Assembly: GCF_000004075.3 (NCBI RefSeq)
Contig: NC_026660.2
Location: 1,674,001-1,738,000 of the forward strand
Direction: 5' to 3'
From: Cucumis sativus
Taxonomy: Eukaryota; Streptophyta; Magnoliopsida; Cucurbitales; Cucurbitaceae
DNA: 64,000 bases
The notes under the pieces were generated by a model. The model was not told the origin of the DNA. It saw only the letters and a list, made by a program, of their open reading frames with translations, and searched no databases. Positions within the stretch are counted from its first letter, which is position 1. Each line of letters starts with the position of its first letter. Of this stretch, positions 49,501 to 62,261 are shown piece after piece. The translations under genes and the position numbers were made by a program.

Positions 49501-49823
49501 TGACGCTGTGATGGCCCAGTACAAACGTATGTACTCTCCATGCTCATGGTTTTGGTAGGAAGCTCAACCAATAATTGCGCAACCTCAGTCTCCTCACAAT
49601 CATTCCTCTCGTTCTTCCCCTTACATTTGTCGCAAACAAAAATATCATCTCCCTTCACATAACGCGAACACCGTGTGTGCACCCAGACGCCACATTCATC
49701 GCAGTTAACCATTTCTTCCCCATCATCAAAATTGACACCACAGATGCAATCCACAGTCCAAGAACCATTGACCCAATCGTCAGGAGGGTCCATACTCTGA
49801 AGGCGGCTCGACTGCCCCTTCAT
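40587..49823 (-). CDS. Large plant PHD-finger protein
   Basis: Probable nuclear chromatin reader. Eight coding exons join in frame for 1,136 residues: 49823-48944, 48848-48508, 46864-45722, 45622-45464, 45337-44983, 44884-44814, 44696-44574 and 40925-40587. The PHD finger is at residues 26-67, with all C4-H-C3 ligands visible (C26, C28, C41, C44, H49, C52, C64, C67). It is followed by a conserved block (LPTKTM, ERVHVHGVPGGDPALF, CTGYVPKKFNFQYREFPCW) typical of plant PHD proteins with a BAH-like segment. The middle 500 residues are Ser-rich and look disordered. Near the C-terminus a helical block (MSKGRRMTYEELCNAVLPHW...) precedes basic KRKR/RKRRK signals for nuclear import and a strongly acidic tail. 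Introns 2 and 7 are long (1.6 and 3.6 kb) and contain mobile-element pieces. A 5' UTR intron is likely, because AG precedes the ATG closely. Exact Arabidopsis orthologue not assigned. Confidence 0.9.
42523..42726. mobile_element. MITE, 204 bp, in PHD-gene intron 7
   Basis: Terminal inverted repeats ATGTTTGGAAGTGAT (42523) and ATCACTCCCAAACAT (ending 42726) match at 14 of 15 positions. The interior is AT-rich and non-coding, with repeated ATTTTGA and AATCA words. A related left end, ATGTTTGGAAGTGATTTAT, occurs near 62789. The target duplication is not clear. Confidence 0.7.
42800..43281 (+). mobile_element. LINE-like 3' fragment with A-tail in PHD-gene intron 7
   Basis: An open stretch (42808-43026) is followed by about 250 bp of 3' UTR-like sequence. 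It ends with TCAATGAAATGTTTCC, TTTTC and an 18-A tail at 43264-43281. The terminal motif is that of the LINE copies at 17-21 kb, here on the opposite strand to the host gene. Confidence 0.55.
44211..44242. repeat. GAGAGAG microsatellite
   Basis: Four copies of a 7-bp GAGAGAG-type unit (AGAGGAG) in tandem in PHD-gene intron 7. Confidence 0.85.
47100..47670 (+). mobile_element. Degenerate coding fragment, probably retroelement, in PHD-gene intron 2
   Basis: Plus-strand open frame 47153-47389 continues in sense after a one-base frame change near 47330 into a second frame (about 47338-47570) rich in Glu/Asp and Ser. The frame ends at a stop just before a 3' region finishing GTTCCTTTGCC plus an A-rich tail (47640-47670). 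The tail resembles the LINE-type ends seen elsewhere. No domain was recognised, so retroelement origin is inferred from the tail and the antisense intronic position. Confidence 0.4.
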
Positions 49824-51315
49824 ACCTAATTCAACGCCAAATCACCCTGATTGCCCAGAATTTCCAACAGGGAAAGGGTTTGACAAAAAGCACAAACCCT
49901 AAAACAATTCCTCGATTACAAACGAACAATCCCAGAATCCAGAATGCAAGATTATACTAAAAAATATTCAGAAACAGCGTTCCAACATGAGCCAAACAAG
50001 ATTAATGTCGTTCCAGAGGGTGTACCTGGAAATTACAGAACGATTATGACGACTACAACAAAGGAAATGAAAATTTCGCGTTCGTATACGGTCACGCGTT
50101 GTTGTAGAAGCAGAAACCCCGATAGATTGAATTCAAGAATGTCAGCAGATGCGTGTAATTGGAAGAAGGCCTACCTCCAACAGCCGGACTGAACGAAGAG
50201 CTTCTGACTTTCCGAGTAGCAACCGGGTCGGTGGAACCGTGAAAAGAAATCCATCCATGGAAACTGAAAGTACACGATAATAATAATATTAATGAAAATT
50301 CATATTTTTCATCCAAATATAGTATTTGTAATTAAAAAAATAAAAATAAGGGGAATTTACATAATTCGAAGCAAATCAAAAGTTTTACCTTTTATAGAAA
50401 AAAAAAACGAAGGGCATATATTAATTTTATATTATTGCAAAAATACCCTTGAAGTATTTGTATGGTTTTTCGTCTTTCTTCCTTTATTTTTTCGACGACT
50501 TGATATGTGTGATTGTTTAAGGGTCAATGATATTAGCGATATCTCTCCATTTTCATCACTAACGACAAATATGTACACAGTTTCTAGATCAATCATTAAT
50601 GACAATTTTTTTTCGATATTCTTCTTTCTTCTCCTTGTTCGTGTTTCCACATCCATCATCGAGACAAATATTTCCACAGTCGCTGTTTTCTCATTTATCA
50701 TCGGTGACAATTTCCTTTTCCTTCATTTTCTTCTTTTCGTTCTTCTTCTTCTTTTTTGTTGTTCTTGATTTTGTGCTACTTTTTTTAGGTTTTAATTAAT
50801 TGATGCTTTGTTTTTTTTTATTTATTTTTGTTTTTGGTGAATTAATCTGAATTTTGTGGATTATTTTATGTAAATTGTTTAATTTGTAAAGATGCTTATC
50901 TTTATTTGTTTGGGTGGAGTCATACATATAATTAGTTCATCAGACTTTAGTTAATTCATCCATGGCTTTAATTGGTTCGTCCTTGGCTTTAGTTAGTTCA
51001 TCTTTTGCTTTAAGAAAAAATAAGAAAATGAAGGACAAATGAAAATATTTTTAAAAAAATTGGAGATGAAAAGAAAAAGACAAATGGAAATAAAAAAATC
51101 ATTAAAAAACAAAAGAAAAAAATTGCAGAATGACAAACCTGATTTTTTTTTTTTTTTTTGAAAAAAATGGTCAATTTATTACACGACTCATTCGATATAT
51201 TTATGAAAATTAAAACTTTTATTTTTTAAAATATTAATAAAAAGTAGTATTTTAAACTTTTTTATGTCAACAAAATGTTTGTATTTTTTTCATTTTATGT
51301 CAACAAAATGAAGCC
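49824..51315. other. Promoter side of PHD gene and LCAT1 3' flank
   Basis: 49824-50230 is moderately GC-richer and should hold the PHD-gene 5' UTR and promoter. 50440-50770 is CT-rich with diverged internal repeats (TCATCACTAACGACAA / TCATTAATGACAA). 50935-51010 repeats a GGCTTTAATTGGTTCGTCC-like unit about three times. No gene seen. Confidence 0.5.
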
Positions 51316-53286
51316 TCAAGATGTGTGCGGCCGCAGCCGAGAGGCCATAGAATTTATGCGAGAAATTTCCCTAATTATTACATCCAAAGCATCTCTATTA
51401 TCCAAAATGGATTTATGAGAAACACCCGGAAGCTCGATCGTTTCCAGCGTTTGATTCTTCTCCTCTGCCCATAATTTCTCAAGCGCCCGCAAGCTCACCA
51501 TATTCACCGTCCCATCTCCATCCCCATAGCCCATTTCCGGCTGTTCATCGAACCCCTTTTCGCCGTACAACAGAGTCTCCGGCGTCTTCACACCCCCTCC
51601 AATTACACAAGTTAAATCCACCCCAGGTGCTTCAAAATGTTCGATGAGTGGCAAAATGCGAGATTCGTAAGGATAAACACCTTCCTCAAATCCAATATCC
51701 TTCAGAAAACGAGGTATTTCCTCCACTGTGTAGTTATAATATTGAGTCATTACTATCGGCTTATTGTGTTTGTAGATTGTGGGGTTGGGCAATAGCCATA
51801 GATTGCTTTCAGAACTCCGTTGCTCTGTTCTAACACGCAATGGATCGACGAGTGGGACGCCGAGTGTGTTCCCTGATGCGAATGTGCGCATCCCTTCCAC
51901 TGATCCACCCCATGGTGTAGACAAGGTCACAAGGTGTTTGATGAAGTGCCTACGCCAAGAGGGTGTGTTTCGATTGAGAAATTGGAGGGCGAAAAGTCCC
52001 CCTAAGCTATGAGTCACCAGTATTACTGATTTCCCCCCATTTGAATTGCTTGCTTTCTCCACCAATTCTTTTAGATCCTTGAGGAACTTGGAACCCACTT
52101 CACAGGGATGACCTTCTGGAGCCAAACCATATCGAAAATCATAGGGTGCTCCGAATAGGGTCTTGTCTCTAACGTACCCAATTGCTTCTAAAGAATTCAC
52201 CAGCCCGGCCATATATGTTGTGATCTTCCTGCCAATAGAAAAAGGCAACCAATCACAAGCAATATTAGAAGCTATGAAGCGCGTACACTTCATGTGAAAT
52301 AGAGAATTAATATGAAATACGTATTAGATACTGATATTCTGAGATACTTCTTAAATATATTCAGTACACGACTCAGGGTATCTATTTTTCTTTTTATAGA
52401 TATTGGTTATGGCATCACCTTCTATAACTAACCTGTGTAAAAAGTCCACTGCCCAAGTAAAAAATTGAAAACCAATCATGTAATCTTCGTGCCCTAGTCC
52501 CCGCAAAGTTGTGCAAAAAATAACCCACTTGATTAACTTCAAGGAAGAAGTTTTTCCTTTAGGTTCGTACTAATCCCTCTAATCTTCTTCTTCTCTATTG
52601 ATTTGATTCCAGGGTATCAGCAACCTTTTCTATTGTATTATTGCTGCTTTTTGTATTGTATTTCAGCGTTTATATTATATTTAGTATTATTATCTTTAAC
52701 TTGACATTTTATGTTTTCGAGTGGATTGCATTTAGTATTTCAAGTTAAATTTACATATTTCCTAGATTTTTTTCTTTAAAAGTATATTCAAAGAATCCGT
52801 ATCCTAGTCTTTGAGGTATTGACATATCATCGTAGCCTAATACATATCTCTGTGTTTGACTTTGTGCTACATAGATTTCTAGAAAGCTTACTTGAGATTG
52901 GGATCGAGGTAGAGAAGAGACTGGACTGATCCAAACTGATTGACTCTAGTTTGAACACCAATTTCATTTCTGTAATCATCCGAATCTTTGTCATAATGAA
53001 GTGTCATCCGGTGAGCAAAGCAATCTGTGTATGGAGCCAACAGAACAGTAGGGCTGAACCAAAGCCTGAACCAACCTTGTGAGTCCTTCATGATTGGATT
53101 CCAACGGCTGCAAAATAAGGTGGAGGATTTGTAGTCTTTGGTGAGGCGAGCTTCCAATTGGTTCCCACCAGCTCCGGGGATGAGGATGAGAGGGTGGAGG
53201 GAGTTGCTTGATTCACACATGTACAACTGATGCACCAAAGCCATTGAAACTATGGCGATGATTTTCAGTTCACCCTTCATCGTCAT
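51316..53286 (-). CDS. LCAT1: Lecithin-cholesterol acyltransferase-like 1
   Basis: LCAT-family acyltransferase or phospholipase of the secretory pathway. Two exons, 53286-52892 and 52228-51316, join with phase 2 for 435 residues, close to the Arabidopsis LCAT-like 1 length. The N-terminus has a hydrophobic signal segment (about residues 9-22), then IPGAGGNQLEA. The nucleophile is Ser206 in THSLGG. GDGDGTVN gives the catalytic Asp region, and GVSHKSI near residue 412 gives the His. ATG 53286 is used as the start; a second ATG two codons later is equally possible. The donor is AA|GTAAGC and the acceptor CTATTGGCAG|G. The acyl donor and acceptor used in the plant are not shown by sequence. Confidence 0.93.
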
Positions 53287-54480
53287 CTTCTTTCCATGTC
53301 TGAAAACTGTTCTTTCATCTCATCGTTATTATTATCCCACTTTGTCATGGCTTTCGTCAACTCAATGACGTACCCCACTTCTCCATTTTGTGGTGCACAA
53401 TAGTTTGCGTTATCCAAGTAAAAGTTAAACAACAATAATCCCAATCATTGTGGGCCTCCGGGCCAAAATATATTGGGCTTTCTAGTTTCTACCCGTAACT
53501 AGTATAACTATGAGATAGATCGATATACATAATTGGATTAAAATATTAGTATATATATATAGCAACTTTTCAAAAAGAAAAAACTATAAATATAAAATTT
53601 ATTAAGGATAGAAACTAATTAGTGATAAATTTTGTTGTAAATATTTGTCTATCATTGATAGACCATAAGAGTCTAATGTAACGCGAGTTTATCATTAATA
53701 GATTTTGACATATCGACGATTTTAAAAAAAATGTTATTATATACTTAATTGTTATTCTTAAAATTGTTACGTATAATTATAACATCGTCTAAACATTCTT
53801 ATTCTGGCCTAATACACTAATAGTAACTCAATTCTTATTAGTTTTTTTTAAAAAAATTATATACATATAGTAATATTAATATCAAAACAAGGATATAAGA
53901 GAAGTTTCTTACGTATTAGTATGAAAGAAGTTTGTTACGTATTAGTATGAAGTTTTGTAGGGGTCAACAAATTGTGTGCTGAAGTGGGAGAGTCTATGTT
54001 TTCAATTAATCGTAAAACTTATATTTTTTAGAATGTTATTTGGTTGAAGGTCGTGTACTAAATATAAAAAAATTTGAATATTGGAACTGTCATTTAGATT
54101 TCAGTAGCTAAATTCAAACGATTATGTAGTTGAATGTAAACGACCGTGTAGACAAATCTAAACAATTGTGTACCAAAAAATCTTGGAAAAAAAGTTTTTT
54201 AGATGGGGGATGATCGTGTAAGAAGAATCTTGAAAAAAAAATCATTGCTTACCAAATATATTATGTGCGCGAGTGACCAATTAATCGTGTGTTGACCGTA
54301 ACATTTTTTGTATTTTTCATTGTGAGTCTGTGAGCTTTTTTGTTTTCGAAATTGTTCTATACAGTGTAAATATTTCGATGATTTGCTATATTTTTTTAAA
54401 AAATATCTATTATATATTTGAATTTTGTAGAAATAAACTACCATTTATTTGATGAGTACATGAGCAAGACAATATGTACA
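53287..54480. other. AT-rich intergenic DNA
   Basis: 53290-53450 is the LCAT1 promoter side. Further right there is an imperfect duplication of TTACGTATTAGTATGA (53910-53950) and otherwise AT-rich sequence. No gene seen. Confidence 0.45.
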
Positions 54481-54559
54481 ATATATTGTCTTATGTGCTT
54501 AACAATAAATGTATTTACATTTTTCTAATATATTTGTAAAATCATTAAAAGATGAACAA

Positions 54560-55347
54560 TTTTCCAATATTCAAGATTTGATTCAAATCATGTGCGTCAT
54601 AAATTCAACATTTTCAATGATACATGTTTTCGTACTTCATTTTTACTTCTTTCGGTTCTTGTTTCAACGAAGATACAATATCCAATAGTCGTTGATTTTC
54701 ATCAAACAATTCTTGTATTCTCTCTTTTTGAGCAGCACAAGTTAATGAATCTTCCTCACATTGATAATGTAACTGATCACATGACAAGGTATTCTTTTTA
54801 TGTGAAATCGAGCCTTCAACACAAGATATAAAATCATCTGTAGATGGAATACTGGCAAAAGTTGTACTATATTCTCCTTTCTCATCACTATCATCAGACT
54901 CTTCATCAGATAGAGTGGCATCAAAACTTTTATTCTATCTCCTCATATAGGTAAGATATTAAGCTTGATATTGGTCATACTCTTCACCTTCTCTACATTT
55001 GAAAAATCTGATATCTTTATCACTTGACTTGTCACACTCTTTCCTTTTATAGCTGCCTTGATCTCTCTACTATTAGAGCCATAATTATTTGTGTTCCTGA
55101 ATTTCTTAACAACTCTAGAAAGTTGTTTGGTTAACATGGCAATTGACTCATTTATGTTATCGTTCAAGGATTTACTTTTATCAAGATTTACCTCCTCATG
55201 AACAAATTGAAAAGCAATAATTCATTTACTATTTATAGTAATAGTAAGTGATTCCCAATGAAAAATGACAACTTTCCAAGTTTTACTTCCCTGATCGACG
55301 CCATTGAAGACTCAATGAACCAACGTCAACCCGCTCCTAATACCAAT
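54560..55347 (-). mobile_element. Truncated copia-type retrotransposon: gag remnant and primer-binding site
   Basis: The minus-strand frame 55167-54943 (NESIAMLTKQLSRVVKKF and on) is the part of plant copia gag that precedes the zinc knuckle; the frame then breaks. Next to the LTR, the minus strand reads ATTGGTATTAGGAGC (55348-55334). This is a diverged copy of the initiator-Met tRNA primer-binding site (TGGTATCAGAGC). Everything downstream of gag is missing. Described as a broken relic only. Confidence 0.7.
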
Positions 55348-56059
55348 TGAAAACAAGTGAGATAATCAATAATATCCTTTAACTATGCCTAAAGTAATTA
55401 ACAGTGAGAATAACTAAAGAAACAGAAAGAACAAATAACACAAAAGGCTTTGTTAACTCAGTTCGGCGAATAACACCTACATTTGAAGAGCTTCTTAACT
55501 CATATAAGAAATATTAGTAAGATTCAAATGAGCAAGCAACAACAATCTTAAGTTGAAACAAAAAATATGCTTTCCTGAATTTGTGTTTGAATCTACTTGA
55601 AGATAAACTCAGTCTTCCCCTGAATTCATTGACTGTAGTTCAATTATTTCAGTATTCTTTCATATTTCTTATCAACTGGTACACACTAAGATCACTAATA
55701 GAATTTCAGTAATTTTTCATCACAACGAAGGTAATTGATGTACCCTTCGAAACCTTTCTCCTAAAAGAATACTTTCGAATTGAATGTCCAGAAAAGTGCA
55801 TACCAAACCAGGTGTGGAGCTTCAATATTAAAGACTTTATCAAATCTTCGAGATCTTCTTATTTCAAAGATATCAAATCTTCAAGATCTTCTTATTTCAA
55901 AGATATAGATAAAATATTTCAATTAAAGGGGTAAATCTTTTTATCTTTAACATACATAGCTTTGTATTTGTACCTTTTCTTTTTTTAAGATAACCAATGT
56001 TCATTAAATAATAAAAAAGAATTCTTATTAATTCTTTTTGAAAAAAAAAAAAACCAACA
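55348..56059 (-). mobile_element. 5' LTR of the copia-type relic, 712 bp
   Basis: On the minus strand it starts TGTTGG (56059) and ends TTTTCA (55348), directly abutting the primer-binding-site remnant, so both borders are supported. It contains GCCGAACTGAGTTAAC, a motif common in copia LTRs, and a 37-bp tandem duplication (TCAAATCTTC(G/A)AGATCTTC...) at 55840-55908. The 3' LTR is not present in the window. Confidence 0.75.
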
Positions 56060-57176
56060 CTAACTTGTAAGTATAACATATTCAATTAAGAGTATATAAG
56101 CTACCGAGAAGAAAGAGAATGATGGAACCATGATGAATGGACCTTAAATTTAAGAAGGTTGTATGTTAGTAGTTGGATGAGTGTTAATACATCTTTTGAG
56201 TTTAGCACAAACAAGAGAAACAAAGTTGAGTATAATTTAAAGGACAGGCGATGTGAGGGAAAGGATGTGTGCATTAGAAATTGTGTCATTTAGACTTTGT
56301 TGATGAGATTTTGATATTCAATATTCGAGAGTGGCACGCTAGTCCCACTCATAGGGATAGTGAGAATGAATTTTGATTTAAAAGTCACGACCATTTATTG
56401 TGAAGCTTTAATTGGAGCTCAATTTTGATTGCTTGAAAAATTGACTGAAGAATCTAATGGTAAGATTAATTTCTAAACTTTTAAAAGTTCATGACATTTT
56501 TTAAACAAAGGATTAATAGTTTTCATCCACAACTAACATAATTAGGGTATCTTTTATTTTATTTTTAAAAAAAAGTTTGAAAATTCAATAATATTTTAGA
56601 AACAAATTGGATAGTTTAGCCTAAAATAGTTATATTTTGTACGTGAATGCTTCAACATGCATTGCCTTACCTTTGTTCTATAAAATTTATATATATATAT
56701 GATCATGATGAAATTTGAGAGAGTTCGAGTCCTTCTAATCTTAATTGAATCTTCCCTCAATCTTTAAGATGGAGGAAAAAGTCATCTCAATTACATAAGT
56801 TGTGCTCACTTAGGCAATTACATTCTGCTTGGATGGCATATTATTGTTGCTCATGATTTCAATACAAAGGTCTAAAATGTTACAAGATTGAAGGAGGTAG
56901 TTCTTTACTACTATTTAAAAAGAAAAAAGCAATTCATTGTTCATATGGGCTACGTAGTACCAAAAAGAATATCTACAACATGGAGAGAGAGTAGTTATAC
57001 TAAGTCAAAATTTACTCCTAATGTTTCTCCATGAGAACACTAACAAGTATTTTCTACACGTGCAAGCTAAGTCAGACTAAAAATCAATCCTAAATTTCAC
57101 AACAGTGATCATTGATAAGATGCATAAAAATATACTTGTTGGAAGGCAGATTATAAGTACAAAAGCAGAAAATTGA
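56060..57176. other. Intergenic DNA
   Basis: AT-rich, with short plus and minus open stretches lacking similarity. There is a small TA run at 56690-56700. No gene seen. Confidence 0.45.
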
Positions 57177-58631
57177 TCATAATTGTCTAATCTCTTTGAT
57201 CGTGCGCATCATCCTCCTCCTCGTAATCATCATCCTCCTCGTAATCATCATCTTCCTCAAAATCATTATCTTCTTCAGTATCATAATATTCGTCAGAATC
57301 ATTAGCTTTCTCATAATCATTATCTTCCTCAGTATATCCTCAGTATCATTATCCTCCTCAGTATCATTGTCTTTATCAGTATCATTATCCTCCTCAGCAT
57401 CATTGTCTTTCTCAGTATCGTTATCCTCCTCAGCATCATTGTCTTTCTCAGTATCATTATCCTCATTAGCATCATTGTCTTTCTCAGTATCGTTATCCTC
57501 CTTAGCATCATTGTCTTTCTTAGTATCGTTATCCTCCTCAGCATCATTGTCTTTCTTAGTATCGTTATCCTCCTCAGTATCATTGTCTTTCTCAGTAGCA
57601 TTATCTTCCTCAGCCTTTTCACCATTAGCATTATCTTCCTCAGCCTTTTCACCATTAGCAATATCTTCCTCTGCATCAGACTTATATGTCTTCACAATCA
57701 CATAATCGTCTGTCACATTAAGAGTCTCACGCTCTGTTGGCCTTATGCCAGCCACATATCTCACAGCATTCTGACTTAACTCAAATGGATCGAACGAACG
57801 GCAGATCCTGAAATGTTGTTGATGGTAGGCTTTATAATTTAATAAAAATAATACGAAAAGAATGTACAAAGTAGGGTTTGAATCTAGGTTTATATTAGAC
57901 GGGGACTGGAGACAGTTTTACCCGAGTTAAATGGTGCTTTTGGTATTATATCAGTTATATATATATATATATATATACATAAATAAAGAGAAAGCTAAGT
58001 TCGCGGGTGGATCAAATCCAGCCATTTGACTTGAGAGATTTCAACTATAAAATGGATCAAAAGACTAAAAACCATACTAATTAATCTCCTAGTTCTTTCG
58101 ACATCTTGATCTCTGCCGATTCCAAATCTTGATAAAATCGTTATTAATTAATATAGACCTATTTGGATTAACTTTCTAATTAACTATGTACTAACCTTGG
58201 AGGTCTAGAATGATTAGCCGCAGTTGCTTCGTGGTTTTCATCATTGGAAACCTTACCAGCTTGCTTATACCACTTCGCCAACTGTGCACACAAGAGAAGG
58301 AATGATAAACAATAAGATTATAAAACATTTCATAACATTTCTTTTTTTTCTAAAACCATAATGATTTACATTTAAAGAACGAGCAGTGAAAATAATAGTT
58401 AAAAATGATTACCAGTTTATACGCTAACTTCGCGGCCATATTCAGAACAACAATTCTAGGACGAGGAGACTCAGATTCTTCCGGGGGATCCACTGGATCA
58501 GATTCTTGCAGTAGTTTGGCCAGGGCATGGGGTTGAGATTCTTGCGGTGGATCAAATTCTTGGGGCTGGAGTTGTTTCACCGGGGCTTGGGGTTGAGAAT
58601 CTTGCGGCTGTGGCAGTGGCAACGGAGCCAT
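57177..58631 (-). CDS. Acidic tandem-repeat protein with frameshifted C-terminus
   Basis: Three exons (58631-58413, 58281-58196, 57807-57177) join in frame for 311 residues. Exon 1 is Pro/Gln-rich with repeated QPQ and PPQES words. Exon 2 has LAKWYKQAGK. Exon 3 starts with ICRSFDPFELSQNAVRY and then becomes about 110 residues of Asp/Glu/Asn/Lys repeats with a 12-residue period (EEDNDT(K/E)KDNDA, six copies). At 57337-57326 an 11-bp duplication shifts the frame, so the last about 50 residues become Ile/Met/Arg/Lys-rich. Without it the acidic, Tyr-containing sequence would continue to a TAG at 57187-57189. Family not recognised. Highly acidic repeats suggest a nuclear, chromatin-associated or calcium-binding role, but that is a guess. 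Start: first ATG of the exon, with a 5' leader free of ATGs nearby. Confidence 0.7.
57350..57600. repeat. 36-bp coding minisatellite
   Basis: About seven units of 36 bp with internal 18-bp sub-periodicity (TCNTCAGNATCATTGTCTT on +). It encodes the 12-residue acidic repeats in exon 3 of the gene above. A further pair of 30-bp repeats (AGCCTTTTCACCATTAGCA, 57611-57661) lies just upstream in the coding sense. Confidence 0.9.
57956..57976. repeat. TA microsatellite
   Basis: About ten TA repeats in intron 2 of the acidic-repeat gene. Confidence 0.85.
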
Positions 58632-58639
58632 GTTGAGAC

Positions 58640-59372
58640 GAGAGGGAGAAGGGAAGGGGGAGTGAGTTGAGATTTGAAATAAATGAGAGGAGCAAGTGAC
58701 TTCCTTGACAAGCTATTCTACTTGAGAAACCCTCATGTTTATAAATTTTATAATTATACTTTTTCCCTCCTTTTCTTGGCTTTCTTTTTAAAATTAGTAT
58801 TCTATTCCATTATTGTTATCACTTTTCCAAATATAACTATAAACAATTTTTAATTTTTCTATTTTCACTATTTAAAAAATGTAGTGAAAATAAAAAAATC
58901 TGACAATGCACTAAATAATAAGGGAGAAGAGTGAAGAGTGAAGGACGAAGAACCAGATAGTTTGTCTTTCATAACCCAACGTGACACTTAATCTTGAAAT
59001 CACAAAACTCCCCAAATTAATGGTAATAATAGAAGCTGGAAGGTTGTCTACTCCTTCAATCTCCCTTGCTTAGCAATTCACTATCTTCTCCCCTTTCAAC
59101 AAAAAATTAACTATTTGTGTATGATCGATTCCAGTAGATTAAGCATGTAAAGAATTGCTTTCTAGGGGAGTTTCCTTGAAGTCAATTGGAAAAGCGGTCT
59201 ATCAATGAATCTTTTTTATATAAAAAAAAAAAAAAAGCAAACCATTTGTATTCCAGTTATAGTTTAATATACTAGAAAGGGTGTAGAAGTTTTATGGCTT
59301 ACAAGTTTATATTTGATCACAACGACAATAATTTTATTCAGATTTTGGCTCCTGCAGGAATTGACGAAAACT
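58640..59372. other. Divergent promoter region
   Basis: Separates the acidic-repeat gene (-) from the DEAH helicase fragment (+). It contains AT-rich DNA and an oligo-A tract at 59220-59235. No further feature was resolved. Confidence 0.4.
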
Positions 59373-60816
<1,444 letters not shown>

Positions 60817-62261
60817 GTAGTTATTAATTTCTCATCTTGAATCCTGTATTTGATTGAATTAAAGATTTTTTTAATGTATAATGTCTAGCTACTTTCTCAT
60901 TTAAACATGTTTTGACTGTTATTTTTAAAGTATTTTTTATCAATCCTAGTTTTATTGTTTGAAAGCTTCTTGTCTTAATATGTTCTTACACAAATTTATT
61001 TAACAACGAAGGAAATGCTAAGTTCTCCTTATGAACACTAGTTTAGATCAACATGAGAGGATTAGATGGTATTCAAGGGCCGATATACGTTGTGATGGAG
61101 TCTTGGAGAAGAGAACAAGAACTGAGTCTCTCTCTTTTTTTTTTTTATTAAAATATGAAATTTTAAAAACACAACAGCCTAGAATTGAAGTTTTGTATCT
61201 AAAGGCAGTAACCTGATAGATACAACCAGTTGAGAAGTTTTTAAGTCAAGAGATGTTATTTAGTAATTAATAGAAGACAACACACTAATAAAAACAACAC
61301 AGTGACTAAATACGTCAATTTTCCCCCTCCCTAAGAAAAACTCGTTTTCGAGTTTCAAGTTGAGATGTTTAAAAGATGTCGTTGATGTGTAGGTGGTCAG
61401 GCAACTAGATCTTGTAGGCGCTGTCACCAAATCTTTTTATTACTCGAAAATGCCTTATCTTCTTTAGCTGTAGTTTATTGTATTTTACAGTTGACAATCT
61501 TGAAGATTGATTCTAAAAAAAAGATCAATAAGTCTAAAGGTCCTAAAATAAAATTATCAAGTCCAAGGATCGACCATCGCAAGTTCAAATATAAAAAGTA
61601 TTAGATAAAAATTAGTAACTTGAAACATTTATATTACGAATCAATAAAATCAAGTTCATTATCACAAATTAAATTTTCTTTGTTGAAATCTAACGTGAAT
61701 ATGTAAATTATTGAAAACATGTTTCAAAACAAAAATAGTAATCATAAAAATATATTAGGAAGAGTTCAAAATATAGCATCAGACGTCACTCACATATTAC
61801 ATATGAACCCAAACAAACAAACTCTGCAGCCCAAAATAGACATATATACCATGTTATATAAACACAGTGCCCTAAACAGCTTCGATGAATGAATGCTTGA
61901 CCTATAATACAAAAATTTAGTCTAAGCCTTAGTCTTTGGCTTTAAGGAGTTTGTGAAACTTCAATGGATTTAGACCAATATGGAAAGATTTGTGTACTAT
62001 ATAGAACAACTTGATGAGAGCTTGTTCTGTTACAACCAACAAGTTTTATTATTGAACATTGTGAAAGACATTACACTGCATGCATTATGATTCAAATATA
62101 CACGATCTCACTTGTGAGTAGTAACCAAAAAAAAACAATAAAAGAACAATCATCATTTTTCACTCTTATTCAGAACTAGATAATTGCCTCTCAAACGATA
62201 CCAACAAACAACAACTTCCTAATTCTACAACGAAATGCACAGCTATAAACAAGAGAGAGAT
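60817..62261. other. Spacer between helicase fragment and PRXQ
   Basis: No helicase exon was found on reading all frames. 61020-61460 has LTR-retrotransposon-like sequence (CCCCCTCCCTAAGAAAAACTC, GTAGGCGCTGTCACC) without a clear family. 62020-62261 is presumably the PRXQ 3' UTR. Confidence 0.45.

Noticed and set aside
57350..57600. Regularly spaced repeats that could suggest a CRISPR array
   Set aside because: The units are contiguous 36-bp coding repeats without unique spacers, in a plant nuclear gene.
57196..57705. Long plus-strand open frame rich in Ser/Leu/Val across the acidic repeats
   Set aside because: It is the complement of the GAT/GAA-rich repeats on the minus strand. The minus frame joins to two upstream exons with correct splice sites, and the plus frame has no such support.
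61020..61216. Open frame downstream of the helicase fragment as a further exon
   Set aside because: Its sequence has no RecA2, HA2 or OB-fold similarity and ends in AT-rich DNA; not part of the helicase.
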